A program made the position numbers and the translations under genes. Shown piece by piece: positions 1-8,450 of a stretch of 64,000 nucleotides of DNA. A model generated the notes under the pieces. That model saw only the letters and a program-made list of their open reading frames with translations. It was not told the DNA's origin and ran no database searches. The first letter of the stretch is position 1. Each line of letters begins with the position of its first letter. The DNA is from Chitinophagaceae bacterium. GTDB lineage: Bacteria > Bacteroidota > Bacteroidia > Chitinophagales > Chitinophagaceae. Location of the stretch: the NCBI GenBank assembly GCA_019638625.1, contig JAHBTK010000002.1, positions 1,054,001 through 1,118,000 on the forward strand, written 5' to 3'.

Positions 1-6
1 ACGTTC

Positions 7-51
7 ATACGAAGAACGAAAGTTAAATTTTGCACTTTCGTTGATACGAAG
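7..51. repeat. hairpin with flanking direct repeat
   Basis: AACGAAAGT (15-23) is the exact reverse complement of ACTTTCGTT (34-42), with a 10-nt loop. The same 8-mer ATACGAAG flanks it at 7-14 and 44-51. It lies just downstream of the DUF4269 gene on the minus strand. It may be a terminator-like or cassette-boundary structure; no T-run supports a classical terminator. Confidence 0.4.
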
Positions 52-81
52 CCGTTCAGCCCGCCTATTGCCAATACGATG

Positions 82-630
82 TTAGCGGTTCGGGCTTTTG
101 TCATTCGTTTCAAATTTTAGTAGTTCGGTATAAGGGTTACCTGTCAAGCCGAGTGCTAATGCAAACGCTGGTTCTGTCTTCTGTCCTTGTCGTTTGAGTT
201 CAATAATTTGTTGTCTGAATTTTTCTCCGTGTTTGTTTAGCAAATTATGTTCAACTATTAAATGTCTGTATGCAAATTGTTGTTTTGTCGGAATACTTTG
301 TCCAAAAATCTCAATTTCAAAACCGTCCAAAAAGAAGTTGGCGACAATAGCCAATGTGTCTAAACTTGGTTGTTCTCTGATTGCAAAACTTCTTTCGCTA
401 TTAAAATTGTCTGTGATTGATTTTTGAAACTCTTGTTTGTCTGCGAAACAGCAAATAATGTCAAGGTCGCTATTTTCTATGTCAATGTTTATGGGTATTG
501 TCCCGACAAGAATGGGGTCAAACTGTTTAAGTTTTGATAAAATTTGATTATTCGTCAAGATAGAATATGCTTGTCGTTGTCGGTTGTTTCCGTGTTGTAA
601 ATATTCTATATTGTCAAAATTCATATTCAC
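82..630 (-). CDS. DUF4269 family protein
   Basis: This 182-residue protein matches the DUF4269 family. The N-terminal part carries a nucleotidyltransferase-like signature (GT-x-PINI...SDLDIICCF, residues about 43-62), where the SDLDI acidic pair resembles the metal-binding motif of MNT/DNA polymerase beta-type transferases. The molecular function is not established. The start used is GTG at 630, whose GTGA overlaps the stop of the upstream cupin gene and implies translational coupling; an in-frame ATG two codons later (624) is the alternative. The gene is AT-rich compared with the rest of the window and ends inside the left inverted repeat of the putative cassette, so acquisition by transfer is likely. 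Confidence 0.8.
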   Translation of the reverse strand: MNMNFDNIEYLQHGNNRQRQAYSILTNNQILSKLKQFDPILVGTIPINIDIENSDLDIICCFADKQEFQKSITDNFNSERSFAIREQPSLDTLAIVANFFLDGFEIEIFGQSIPTKQQFAYRHLIVEHNLLNKHGEKFRQQIIELKRQGQKTEPAFALALGLTGNPYTELLKFETNDKSPNR

Positions 631-1109
631 AAACTTAGTTTTTCAATTTCGGTTTTGATGTTTGGAAACGCTTTTATCAATTCATTTTTATTGCCCAATT
701 CATAGTCGTCAAAGTCAAAACCCGGTGCAACAATACAACTGACAAGTGCAAATCCTTTTTCGTTTTTAAGTCGTGCGGCAAACCAAACATTTGCTGTTAT
801 AATAACCTGCGGTTCTTCATTCAAGTCTAACCGATTACCCAAAGTTTTTGTTTCTAATTTTCCGTCATTGGTTATCATAAATATTTCCAAAGGCTCGCCT
901 TGATGAAAAAGCCAAAGTTCGTCTGAACTTACTTTGTGAAAATGTGATTTGTCTGTGTCTTTCAGAAGATAATAAACCGCAGTTCCCGTATTTCTTACCT
1001 TACCGTTGTCAAGTGTAATTGATTTTTCGCCCCTATAAGTTTCCCTGTAAAAACCGCCTTCGGGGTGTCTGGTCAGATTAAGTTTTTCTATTATCGTTTC
1101 TGCTGTCAT
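627..1109 (-). CDS. cupin domain-containing protein (DUF985/Cupin_5)
   Basis: 160 residues, full length for the Cupin_5 (DUF985) family. The family's N-terminal signature LTRHPEGGFYRETYR is at about residues 11-25, followed by the cupin segment SHFHKVSSDELWLFHQGEPLEI (split around residue 60) and the C-terminal APGFDFDDYELG. These small beta-barrel proteins bind sugar- or nucleotide-like ligands, but the reaction is unknown. The gene overlaps the DUF4269 start by 4 nt on the same strand, so the two form one translationally coupled unit inside the putative cassette. Low GC suggests the same foreign origin as its partner. Confidence 0.85.
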   Translation of the reverse strand: MTAETIIEKLNLTRHPEGGFYRETYRGEKSITLDNGKVRNTGTAVYYLLKDTDKSHFHKVSSDELWLFHQGEPLEIFMITNDGKLETKTLGNRLDLNEEPQVIITANVWFAARLKNEKGFALVSCIVAPGFDFDDYELGNKNELIKAFPNIKTEIEKLSL

Positions 1110-1159
1110 TTTGTTTAAAAGTGTCTGTGTTGCCGTGTCGTCCTTGCCTGACCGCTAAC

Positions 1160-1173
1160 TCATAAATTTATGA
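1160..1173. repeat. perfect 14-bp palindrome
   Basis: TCATAAATTTATGA is a perfect palindrome lying directly next to the right inverted repeat of the cassette and about 50 nt upstream of the cupin gene start (minus strand). It could be an operator or a trace of the integration site; no further support is visible. Confidence 0.3.
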
Positions 1174-1212
1174 CACTTTTAGGAATCAAGTGTACAAAAT
1201 AGGCGTTGATTA

Positions 1213-1449
1213 TTAACGCTTTAGGGTTCGCCATAAAAATTGTTGTGCCGCCAATACAACTTTCGCCTTATCCGTATATAACCGTGTATACACGTCTCCA
1301 CACGGATATCTACCCCATAGCTCCGCCTTCTCTCCCATGTGTAATTGCAGGCTCTCGCTTGAATCTGCACGCATAATGCATCCCAAATCCGGATCATGCA
1401 GGATGCACTGATAAGCCATTAAACCGATTGTACAGGTTTGAGTGGCCAT
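1213..1449 (-). CDS. small hypothetical protein
   Basis: A 78-residue reading frame of unknown function with five cysteines and a mixed, globular-looking composition (ending ...AAQQFLWRTLKR). A purine-rich GGAGGGG sits directly before the ATG, too close for a normal Shine-Dalgarno site, although this group does not depend on one. No domain was recognised and no partner gene is close; the holin-like gene is on the other strand. Its base composition matches the chromosome rather than the low-GC cassette to the left. It may be a real small gene or a chance frame. Confidence 0.35.
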   Translation of the reverse strand: MATQTCTIGLMAYQCILHDPDLGCIMRADSSESLQLHMGEKAELWGRYPCGDVYTRLYTDKAKVVLAAQQFLWRTLKR

Positions 1450-1700
1450 CCCCTCCGGATGGTCTTCAGACGGGCAATCAAAAAGTGAGGATTAAAAAGG
1501 ATTGGTCAGGATAAGGTGGTTTTCATAATATCAAAAATCCGCTGCGGTGGAAAATGGTGCGGGTCACAGTGACAGTGCGGGTAAGGCAGGTAGCCCGGCT
1601 TCCGGTTATTTCAAGACCCATGCCCGGATTGCCGGTGCAAACCGGTTGTATAGCTCACAATTACAGCTTTTTGTTGTACCTTTTTTGAAAAATTATCCAT

Positions 1701-2039
1701 ATGGGCTTTATCATACGCATCCTGGTAACCGGGGCGGTGGCTTTCGGGTTATCCTATATTTTAAAGGGAATTCACATTGATACGTACTGGACCGCTATCC
1801 TGTTTGCCTTGGTGCTGGCGGTCATCAATATCATCATTCGCCCGATCTTTATACTGCTTACCATACCCATCACCGTTGTCACGTTCGGGTTGTTCCTGTT
1901 CGTCATCAATGCCCTGCTGGTGCTGCTGGCAGCCAAATTCATCAGCGGCATACAAATAGATGGCTTCTGGTGGGGACTGCTTTTCAGTTTCCTGCTTTCG
2001 CTGGTTTCCTCTATCCTGTTCAGCAAGCCGGAGGAGTAA
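1701..2039 (+). CDS. phage holin family protein (holin 4_2 superfamily), membrane protein
   Basis: 112 residues, almost entirely hydrophobic, with four predicted membrane helices (about residues 3-21, 29-48, 52-76 and 88-107) and short polar links containing conserved-looking GIHID and GIQIDGFWWG repeats. This matches the small PF04020-type membrane family found on many bacterial chromosomes. No lysin or other phage gene is nearby, so despite the family name it is probably a housekeeping inner-membrane protein of unknown role. A -7-like TACCTTTT (1677-1684) lies 16 nt before the ATG. Confidence 0.8.
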   Translation: MGFIIRILVTGAVAFGLSYILKGIHIDTYWTAILFALVLAVINIIIRPIFILLTIPITVVTFGLFLFVINALLVLLAAKFISGIQIDGFWWGLLFSFLLSLVSSILFSKPEE

Positions 2040-2141
2040 ATTCCGCTATTAAAATGATAACCATATCATAACAACGCCCTGAAATGCGTTCTTATATCAA
2101 ATTTCCGGTTATCAGCACGCAAAATAAACAGTATAATCCCC

Positions 2142-2170
2142 TTGCATATTTTAAAAAACCAATAGGTTTG
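2142..2170 (+). promoter_or_regulatory. predicted promoter of the E1 gene
   Basis: TTG (2142-2144), an 18-nt spacer, and TAGGTTTG (2163-2170) fit the Bacteroidota TTTG/TAnnTTTG consensus. The box ends 3 nt before the ATG at 2174, which would give an essentially leaderless mRNA and supports 2174 over the upstream ATG at 2084. Confidence 0.45.
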
Positions 2171-2173
2171 TAT

Positions 2174-4192
2174 ATGCATTTTTCGCAAAAGGGCTTATCG
2201 GCATCCCAACTGGAGCATTTTTACAGGTCATTGCTGTTACCCAGGATGATTGAGGAAAAAATGCTGCTGTTGCTGCGCCAGGGACGTATCAGCAAGTGGT
2301 TCAGCGGCATCGGCCAGGAGGCCATTGCCGTGGGCGCCAGCCTGGCGATGGAAAAAGAGGAATGGATATTTCCCATGCACCGGAACCTGGGCGTGTTTAC
2401 CACAAGGGGCCTGCCCCTCAGCCGGTTGCTGATGCAATGGCAGGGCGCCCGGGAGGGCTATAGCCGGGGGCGTGAGAGAAGCTTTCATTTCGGAGACCGG
2501 GAGCACTATATCTGTGGCATGATCTCCCACCTCGGCCCCCAACTGGCGGTGGCCGATGGCATAGGACTGGCATACAAGCTGAAAGAAGAGAAAAAGGTTA
2601 CCCTTGTATTCACCGGCGAGGGAGGCACCAGCGAGGGGGATTTTCATGAAGCGCTGAATATAGCCGCTGTCTGGGACCTGCCGGTTATCTTCCTTATAGA
2701 AAACAACGGGTACGCGCTGAGTACCCCTGTGAATGAGCAATACCGCTGTAAAGACCTGGTGGATAAGGCCAAGGGATATGGTATAGAAAGCGTACAGGTA
2801 GACGGGAATAATATCCTGGAGGTGTACGACACCATTAAGGGGGTGAGGGACTACTGCCTGGAGCAGCAAAAGCCCTATCTCGTGGAATGTATGACTTTCA
2901 GGATGCGGGGGCATGAAGAAGCCAGCGGAACCAAATACATACCGGAGGAGCTTTTTGAACTTTGGGAGAAAAAGGATCCGCTGAAGACTTTTGAGCACTG
3001 GCTGCTGAAAGAGCAGATACTCTCAACCATAGAAATAGAAGCTGCCAAAACAGAATGTAAAAAATATATAGAAACCGAGGTGGCGAAGGGTTTTAACACC
3101 CCACCGGTAGTACCCGTGACCGCCCATGAAACCAGAGACGTCTATGCCGACCTCACAGAAGTGCAAAGCGACAAGGAAATACTGGTAATAACCGACACGA
3201 GCAATATTCATCCCTCCCTGTTCAATCTCCGGGAAAAAAGGTTCATCGACAGCATTGCGGAAGCCATTTACCAAAGCATGATCTTCCACGATAATCTTAT
3301 TATAATGGGACAGGACATCGCGGAATACGGAGGGGCGTTTAAAATAACGGAGGGGCTGGTAAATAAGTTCGGTAAGGAAAGGATCCGCAATACGCCCATC
3401 TGCGAAAGCGCAGTGATAGGGGCCGGGCTGGGGCTGAGCATGGAAGGGATAAAAAGCATTATCGAAATGCAGTTCGCGGATTTTGTGACCATGGGCTTTA
3501 ACCAGATCGTAAATAACCTGGCCAAAATACATTATCGCTGGGGGCAAAACGCTGATGTGGTGATACGTATGCCTACCGGTGGCGGTATGGGCGCCGGTCC
3601 TTTTCATTCGCAAAGCAATGAGGCATGGTTTATGCATACGCCCGGGTTGAAAGTAGTATATCCTTCTACCGCGGCCGATGCCAAAGGACTGCTGGTAGCC
3701 GCGGTGAATGACCCGAACCCGGTATTGTATTTTGAACACAAGGCGCTTTACCGGAGTATCTCCGGACAGGTGCCCGAAGAAATATACGAAGTGCCGATTG
3801 GCAAAGCCCGTATTGTGGAAGAAGGAAGCGATATCTCTATTATAACCTATGGCGCCGGGGTTCACTGGGCCCTGGACTATGCGGCGCAATACCTCGATCT
3901 ATCCATTGACATCCTTGATCTGCGTTCCCTGCTGCCGCTCGACTACGACGCTATATACGCTTCTGTGCAGCGTACCGGCAAGGTCTTGGTGTTGCACGAA
4001 GATACGCTCACAGCCGGCGCCGGCGCGGAGATCAGCGCCTGGATCTCGGAACACTGCTTCCGCATGCTGGATGCGCCCGTGATGCGTTGTGCTTCTCTTG
4101 ACACGCCTGTTCCCTTCAATACGGAACTGGAGAAAAACTTCATGGCAAAATCCAGGCTGCATGAATCCGTGCAAAAACTATTGAATTATTGA
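2174..4192 (+). CDS. 2-oxo acid dehydrogenase E1 component, fused alpha and beta subunits
   Basis: A thiamine-diphosphate-dependent 2-oxo acid dehydrogenase E1 (branched-chain or pyruvate type) with both subunits in one chain of 672 residues. The alpha half holds the ThDP motif, starting GEGGTSEGDFHEALN and ending ENN (about residues 148-178). The beta half begins near residue 350 and has the typical ESAVIGAGLGLSMEG and GGGMGAGPFHSQSNEAW segments. It decarboxylates a 2-oxo acid and passes the acyl group to an E2 lipoyl protein; no E2 or E3 gene is close, so the substrate cannot be fixed. The start at 2174 was chosen because E1 alpha homology begins there; an ATG at 2084 would add 30 residues. 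The fusion is common in Bacteroidota. Confidence 0.9.
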   Translation: MHFSQKGLSASQLEHFYRSLLLPRMIEEKMLLLLRQGRISKWFSGIGQEAIAVGASLAMEKEEWIFPMHRNLGVFTTRGLPLSRLLMQWQGAREGYSRGRERSFHFGDREHYICGMISHLGPQLAVADGIGLAYKLKEEKKVTLVFTGEGGTSEGDFHEALNIAAVWDLPVIFLIENNGYALSTPVNEQYRCKDLVDKAKGYGIESVQVDGNNILEVYDTIKGVRDYCLEQQKPYLVECMTFRMRGHEEASGTKYIPEELFELWEKKDPLKTFEHWLLKEQILSTIEIEAAKTECKKYIETEVAKGFNTPPVVPVTAHETRDVYADLTEVQSDKEILVITDTSNIHPSLFNLREKRFIDSIAEAIYQSMIFHDNLIIMGQDIAEYGGAFKITEGLVNKFGKERIRNTPICESAVIGAGLGLSMEGIKSIIEMQFADFVTMGFNQIVNNLAKIHYRWGQNADVVIRMPTGGGMGAGPFHSQSNEAWFMHTPGLKVVYPSTAADAKGLLVAAVNDPNPVLYFEHKALYRSISGQVPEEIYEVPIGKARIVEEGSDISIITYGAGVHWALDYAAQYLDLSIDILDLRSLLPLDYDAIYASVQRTGKVLVLHEDTLTAGAGAEISAWISEHCFRMLDAPVMRCASLDTPVPFNTELEKNFMAKSRLHESVQKLLNY

Positions 4193-4293
4193 TACTGCCG
4201 GGACTCACGGCATACCTGTTACTTTCCCGACAGGAGAACAAAACTTTACAAATTATTAAGCCGATAATTCTCAAAAGCAGTTAACTTACATAC

Positions 4294-5163
4294 ATGAAAC
4301 ACTTATCGGTATTATTTGCTGCCTTATTTCTGCAGAACCTTCCTCCTGTAAATAGTTTTGGACAAACAGGTGATCTGAACAACCTGCTTTGGGAAATTTC
4401 CGGCAATGGGTTAACAAAACCGTCTTACCTGTATGGCACGGTGCACATGATCTGCGAAAAGGATTTTTTTATGAAGGACGGACTTAAAGAAAGCTTCGCT
4501 AAAACGGAAAAACTTTACCTGGAAGTGGATATGGACGATCCCGCGCTGAATATGAAAATGCTGCAGCTTGCGATGTTGCAGGGAAAAAAGCTGAGTGATT
4601 TTTTTACCCCGGAAGATTACGCCCGGCTGAATGATTTTTTCAGGGACTCCCTGAAAATGCCCCTGGCAATGCTGAACACGATGAAACCATTCGCCCTGTT
4701 CAGTATGATGCTGCTGAAAGCCATGCCCTGCAATGATCATAAATCGTATGAGCTGACTTTTGTAGAAATGGCTAAAGCGCAATCCAAGGAAGTGCTGGGG
4801 CTTGAGACCATCGAAGACCAGATGAAAATTTTTGATGACATGCCCGACTCTGTGCAGGCCCAAATGGTAATGCGATATGTGGATGAATTTGACAATCAAC
4901 GCGGCGAGTTCAATAAACTGGTTGAGAATTATAAAAAACAGGATGTAGACGCGCTGTACGAACATATCATGTCTTCGCCGGATATAGCCGGAGCGGAAGA
5001 AGCATTACTCTTCGGCAGGAACAGGCGCTGGATACCGGTAATAGAGGAGGCCATGAAAAATGAGCCTGTTTTTATTGCCGTGGGTGCGGGTCATCTCGGT
5101 GGCGAACAGGGTGTGATCCGGCTACTAAAAGAAAAAGGATATACGCTTAGTCCAGTGAAATAA
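4294..5163 (+). CDS. TraB/GumN family protein
   Basis: 289 residues with an N-terminal signal peptide (cleavage near residue 24, after NSFGQ). The mature part starts with the family signature LLWEISGNGLTKPSYLYGTVHM and ends with the second conserved block IAVGAGHLGGEQGVIRLLKEKGY. The GT-x-H and G-x-GH-L blocks define the TraB/GumN (Tiki-related) fold, some members of which are metalloproteases; catalysis here is unproven. The protein is probably exported to the periplasm. It sits 101 nt downstream of the E1 gene and 64 nt before gldB on the same strand, with no terminator seen between them. Confidence 0.88.
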   Translation: MKHLSVLFAALFLQNLPPVNSFGQTGDLNNLLWEISGNGLTKPSYLYGTVHMICEKDFFMKDGLKESFAKTEKLYLEVDMDDPALNMKMLQLAMLQGKKLSDFFTPEDYARLNDFFRDSLKMPLAMLNTMKPFALFSMMLLKAMPCNDHKSYELTFVEMAKAQSKEVLGLETIEDQMKIFDDMPDSVQAQMVMRYVDEFDNQRGEFNKLVENYKKQDVDALYEHIMSSPDIAGAEEALLFGRNRRWIPVIEEAMKNEPVFIAVGAGHLGGEQGVIRLLKEKGYTLSPVK

Positions 5164-5227
5164 ATTGTAAAATAACTGACTGCATAAACAAAGCACAACA
5201 AATTAATAACTAAAGCGTTAGGCTTTC

Positions 5228-6262
5228 ATGCAAAAGTTAATTGGGTATCTTTTCCTGGGTTTATTATGCTGGAGCTGCGGCAGCAAAAAGGGTATTCCGG
5301 ATGTTTCAGGTATACAGGTGAACCTGGAAGTACAAAGGTTCGAGCAGGACTTTTTTAGTATTGATACCAATAATATTGAGGCTTCAATTCCGGCGCTCCA
5401 CCAGAAGTACCCCTTCTTCCTGGCGGATTTTTTACAAAACATCCTGGGCCTGTCCCTGGAGGAGGCAGAAAATACCAATGCCGCCATCAGGATATTCTTA
5501 CGGGATTATCAACTGGTGAAGGATACTGCCGATAAAGTGTTCCATAGCTTTTCTACTGTTGAAAAAGAGATCAAACAGGGGTTGCAGTTTGTAAAGCATT
5601 ATTTTCCCGCATATGAAGCGCCCGAAAAAATAATAACTTTTATCGGACCGCTGGACGCGGTTTTTCAAACACCCTTCGGCAAAACGGGGGATGTGATTAC
5701 ACAGGATGCACTGGCGGTAGCGCTGCAACTGCACCTGGGAGAAAACGCGTCTCTTTATCAAAGCCAGATCGCGCAGTCTATTTTTCCGAAATATGTATCC
5801 AGGAAATTTTCCCCGGAATATATAGCGGTCAACGGTATCAAAAATATCGTAGACGATATCTTCCCGGGACTACCCAACAGAACCCTGCTGGACCATGCCG
5901 TTGATAAAGGGAAGAGGCTTTACCTGCTGGATAAGTTTATGCCCTATACCCCGGATTCCATCAAAACCGGGTACACACAAAAGCAACTTAAAGACTGTTA
6001 TGCGAATGAAGGGTATATCTGGAGTTTCCTGGCGCAAAACAACCTGATCTTTAACAGCGATCCGCTGCGTATCCAGGGATACGTGGAAGAAGCTCCTTAT
6101 ACACAGGAACTGGGAGAGGGTTCTCCCGGTAATATTGCTCTTTTTGTTGGCCGCCAGATCGTAAAGAAATACATGGAACTGTTTCCTGAAACCACTCTGG
6201 AAGAGCTGCTGCAACTGGATGCGCAAACGCTTTTGAACCAATCGAAATACAAGCCGAAATAG
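5228..6262 (+). CDS. gldB: gliding motility lipoprotein GldB-like
   Basis: 344 residues with a lipoprotein signal; the lipobox LCWSC places the lipidated cysteine at about residue 16. The rest matches GldB-type proteins: an N-terminal VQRFEQDFFSID segment, a central FIGPLDAVFQTPFG, and a C-terminal region with an LGEGSPGNIALFVGRQIVKKY block. GldB is required for gliding in Flavobacterium, but homologues also occur in non-gliding Bacteroidota, so motility cannot be inferred from it alone. No other gld genes are in the window. It is an outer- or inner-membrane lipoprotein facing the periplasm. Confidence 0.8.
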   Translation: MQKLIGYLFLGLLCWSCGSKKGIPDVSGIQVNLEVQRFEQDFFSIDTNNIEASIPALHQKYPFFLADFLQNILGLSLEEAENTNAAIRIFLRDYQLVKDTADKVFHSFSTVEKEIKQGLQFVKHYFPAYEAPEKIITFIGPLDAVFQTPFGKTGDVITQDALAVALQLHLGENASLYQSQIAQSIFPKYVSRKFSPEYIAVNGIKNIVDDIFPGLPNRTLLDHAVDKGKRLYLLDKFMPYTPDSIKTGYTQKQLKDCYANEGYIWSFLAQNNLIFNSDPLRIQGYVEEAPYTQELGEGSPGNIALFVGRQIVKKYMELFPETTLEELLQLDAQTLLNQSKYKPK

Positions 6263-6331
6263 CGGTGGCTCCAGGCAAGTGATGTTTAGCCCTGCTTAAT
6301 CTTATCTTTTCGGGCTTCTCCATAACCTTTG

Positions 6332-6339
6332 TATTTTTG
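6332..6339 (+). promoter_or_regulatory. -7 box of the CCA-transferase gene
   Basis: TATTTTTG fits TAnnTTTG and ends 5 nt before the ATG at 6345. No clear -33 TTTG is present; TTTTCG at 6307-6312 is the nearest match. It implies a leaderless or almost leaderless transcript. Confidence 0.4.
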
Positions 6340-6344
6340 GGCGC

Positions 6345-7763
6345 ATGTTTATCAAGTGTACAGAACAGGAAGCATACATTTTTGACCAGGTGGCAAGGGC
6401 GGCACGGGAACTGGGAGTGGATGCATACATTATCGGGGGATTTGTTCGCGACAAGATCATTGACAGGGAGTCGAAGGATGTGGATATTGTTTGCCTGGGA
6501 GACGGGATTGAACTGGCAAACAAAGTAGCGGGTTATTTTAAGCCTGTTCCTAAAGTCTCTTTCTTCAAAAATTTCGGGACTGCTCATATAAAGGTAGATG
6601 ACATGGATATAGAGTTTGTAGGGGCGCGTAAGGAAAGCTACCGGTCGCATTCCCGTAAGCCTGAAGTGGAGCCAGGCACGCTGGAAGATGATCAGAACCG
6701 GCGCGACTTTACGATCAACGCGCTGGCGGTCAGCCTGAATAAATCAAACTTTGGTGAACTGATAGACCCCTTTGAAGGATATAGGGCCATTGAGGAAAAA
6801 ATCATCCGTACGCCGCTGGACCCTGACCGGACTTTCAGTGATGACCCCCTGAGAATGATGCGGGCGATCAGGTTTGCCTCTCAGTTGCAGTTTACCATAG
6901 ATGAGGTCACCTGGAAGGGGATCAAAAAAAACAAGGAACGGATAAAGATTGTATCGCAGGAACGCATTACCGACGAGTTGAACAAGATATTGCTGAGCGC
7001 GAAACCATCTGCAGGGCTGGACTTTCTTTTTCAATCGGGCATACTGGCGATCATTTTTCCGGAAATGGTAGCGCTTGCAGGCGCGGAATATATTGACGGG
7101 ATGGGGCATAAGGATAATTTTTATCATACCCTGCAGGTGGTCGACAATATTGCAGTTTATACGGATGATCTGTGGTTGCGCTGGGCCGCCCTGCTGCATG
7201 ATATCGGTAAACCCCCTACCAAACGTTTCGAAGAGGGTCATGGGTGGACCTTTCACGGGCATGAAGTAGTAGGCGGCCGTATGGTACCCAAAATCTTCAG
7301 CAAACTCAAGCTGCCGCTGGACAATAAAATGCGGTTTGTAAGAAAGCTGGTAGAACTTCATCTCCGGCCTATAAGCCTCACAAAAGAAAACATTACGGAC
7401 TCGGCCATACGGCGTTTGCTTTTTGATGCGGGAGATGATATCGATACACTAATGTTGTTGTGTAAGGCGGATATTACTTCTAAAAACAAACAAAAAGTAA
7501 AACGCTATCTCGACAATTTTGAAATGGTAAAATACCGGCTGGAAGAAGTGGAAACAAGTGATAAGATACGAAACTGGCAGCCTCCGGTGAGCGGAGAAAT
7601 GATCATGGAGGTTTTTGGTATTCCACCCTGCCGCCACGTGGGCGATATTAAGAATGCTATAAAAGATGCGATCCTGGATGGTGAAATAGAGAATAGTTAC
7701 GAGTCCGCCTATGCATATATGTTGCGGGTTGCGGCAACCCTCAACCTGCATCCGGTAAAATGA
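6345..7763 (+). CDS. cca: CCA tRNA nucleotidyltransferase with HD domain
   Basis: 472 residues. The class II nucleotidyltransferase head is clear: GGFVRDKIIDRESKDVDIV (about residues 27-45), with the metal-binding D-x-D pair, then the RRDFTINALA motif and the DDPLRMMRAIRFA motif that select nucleotides and bind tRNA. A C-terminal HD phosphohydrolase domain carries HDIGKP with H-x-x-H-G before it. It adds or repairs the 3' CCA end of tRNAs; HD versions may also have phosphatase activity. The length is normal for the Bacteroidota form. It appears to be a single-gene unit between gldB and the pRiA4b gene. Confidence 0.92.
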   Translation: MFIKCTEQEAYIFDQVARAARELGVDAYIIGGFVRDKIIDRESKDVDIVCLGDGIELANKVAGYFKPVPKVSFFKNFGTAHIKVDDMDIEFVGARKESYRSHSRKPEVEPGTLEDDQNRRDFTINALAVSLNKSNFGELIDPFEGYRAIEEKIIRTPLDPDRTFSDDPLRMMRAIRFASQLQFTIDEVTWKGIKKNKERIKIVSQERITDELNKILLSAKPSAGLDFLFQSGILAIIFPEMVALAGAEYIDGMGHKDNFYHTLQVVDNIAVYTDDLWLRWAALLHDIGKPPTKRFEEGHGWTFHGHEVVGGRMVPKIFSKLKLPLDNKMRFVRKLVELHLRPISLTKENITDSAIRRLLFDAGDDIDTLMLLCKADITSKNKQKVKRYLDNFEMVKYRLEEVETSDKIRNWQPPVSGEMIMEVFGIPPCRHVGDIKNAIKDAILDGEIENSYESAYAYMLRVAATLNLHPVK

Positions 7764-7821
7764 TGCTGCATCAGCAACCGGCCCCTTAAACAGAGATATG
7801 TACTAACTCCTTTATTTATAT

Positions 7822-7829
7822 TAACTTTG
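7822..7829 (+). promoter_or_regulatory. -7 box upstream of the pRiA4b ORF-3 gene
   Basis: TAACTTTG matches TAnnTTTG, 35 nt before the ATG at 7865; the -33 element is not convincing. Confidence 0.35.
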
Positions 7830-7864
7830 AAGTTTCAAAGATTTTAAAAATCCAAATCATACTC

Positions 7865-8416
7865 ATGGCCATTTTGAAATTCAGGATCTATTTTGAGGAA
7901 GATGATAGTATCTATAGAGATATAGCGATTAAACACACTCAAACTTTTTTTGATCTTCACAGTGCTATTCTCGGCAGCTTTGAGTTTGACAACAAACACC
8001 AGGCAACATTTTACAGGAGTAATGATAATTGGGCCCGGGGAAGGGAGATCAGCATTGAAAAATATGACAAACCTTATAAAGTGGCTCCGTTGATCATGTC
8101 AGAGACACAAATCAGCTCTGAGATCAAAAACCCGAACGAGCGGTTTATTTATACCTATGATTTTGTAAAGGGCTGGACCTTTCTGGTAGAGTTGATCAAC
8201 GTCTCTAAGGAAGAAAGCTCCAAGCTCAGTTATCCCGCTGTTACCCGCACCGAAGGAATCGCCCCCAGCCAGTATGGAACCAAGAGCATCCTGGGAGATA
8301 AATTTGTGGACGTGGAAGAGAAATATGACCTCACCAAGAATATGGATGGTTTTGAAGCCGAAGGAGAGGATGACGAAGCCATGGAAGATGAAGCCGGCAC
8401 AACAGAGGAAGAATAA
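7865..8416 (+). CDS. pRiA4b ORF-3 family protein
   Basis: 183 residues. The body resembles the plasmid pRiA4b ORF-3 (IS1096 TnpR-like) family: an N-terminal FRIYFEEDDSIYRDIAIKHTQTFFDLHSAI block, then DFVKGWTFLVELI around residues 98-110. The last 25 residues are strongly acidic (EGEDDEAMEDEAGTTEEE). The family is common and not reliably mobile in Bacteroidota, and its function is unknown. No transposase is adjacent, but a non-coding repeat element begins 35 nt downstream, so transcription may run into it. Confidence 0.75.
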   Translation: MAILKFRIYFEEDDSIYRDIAIKHTQTFFDLHSAILGSFEFDNKHQATFYRSNDNWARGREISIEKYDKPYKVAPLIMSETQISSEIKNPNERFIYTYDFVKGWTFLVELINVSKEESSKLSYPAVTRTEGIAPSQYGTKSILGDKFVDVEEKYDLTKNMDGFEAEGEDDEAMEDEAGTTEEE

Positions 8417-8450
8417 AAAAGGATTTGCCACAGCCTGCACGAATGAGTAT

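Larger units (their letters stand above)
81..1159. mobile_element. putative two-gene cassette bounded by inverted repeats
   Basis: GTTAGCGGTTCGGGC at 81-95 and GCCTGACCGCTAAC at 1146-1159 are inverted copies: a 9-bp perfect core GTTAGCGGT/ACCGCTAAC plus a similar GC-rich extension. They enclose exactly two overlapping minus-strand genes that are visibly more AT-rich than the DNA from 1.2 kb onward. Inverted GTTRG-type ends around low-GC accessory genes recall integron gene cassettes, but no integrase is in the window and a full attC (four arms) is not demonstrated. Calling it mobile is inference. Confidence 0.4.

Noticed and set aside
1547-1780. A 77-residue plus-strand frame before the holin-like gene
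   Set aside because: It overlaps the well-supported membrane protein gene in another frame and has no recognisable features.
1701-2039. Holin family protein as evidence for a prophage
   Set aside because: No lysis, capsid, tail, integrase or repressor genes are near; this family is common on chromosomes. The amidase at 51127 is likewise isolated.
2237-3889. Two long minus-strand frames (253 and 288 residues) opposite the E1 gene
   Set aside because: The plus strand carries unmistakable ThDP enzyme motifs along the whole stretch; the antisense frames show none.
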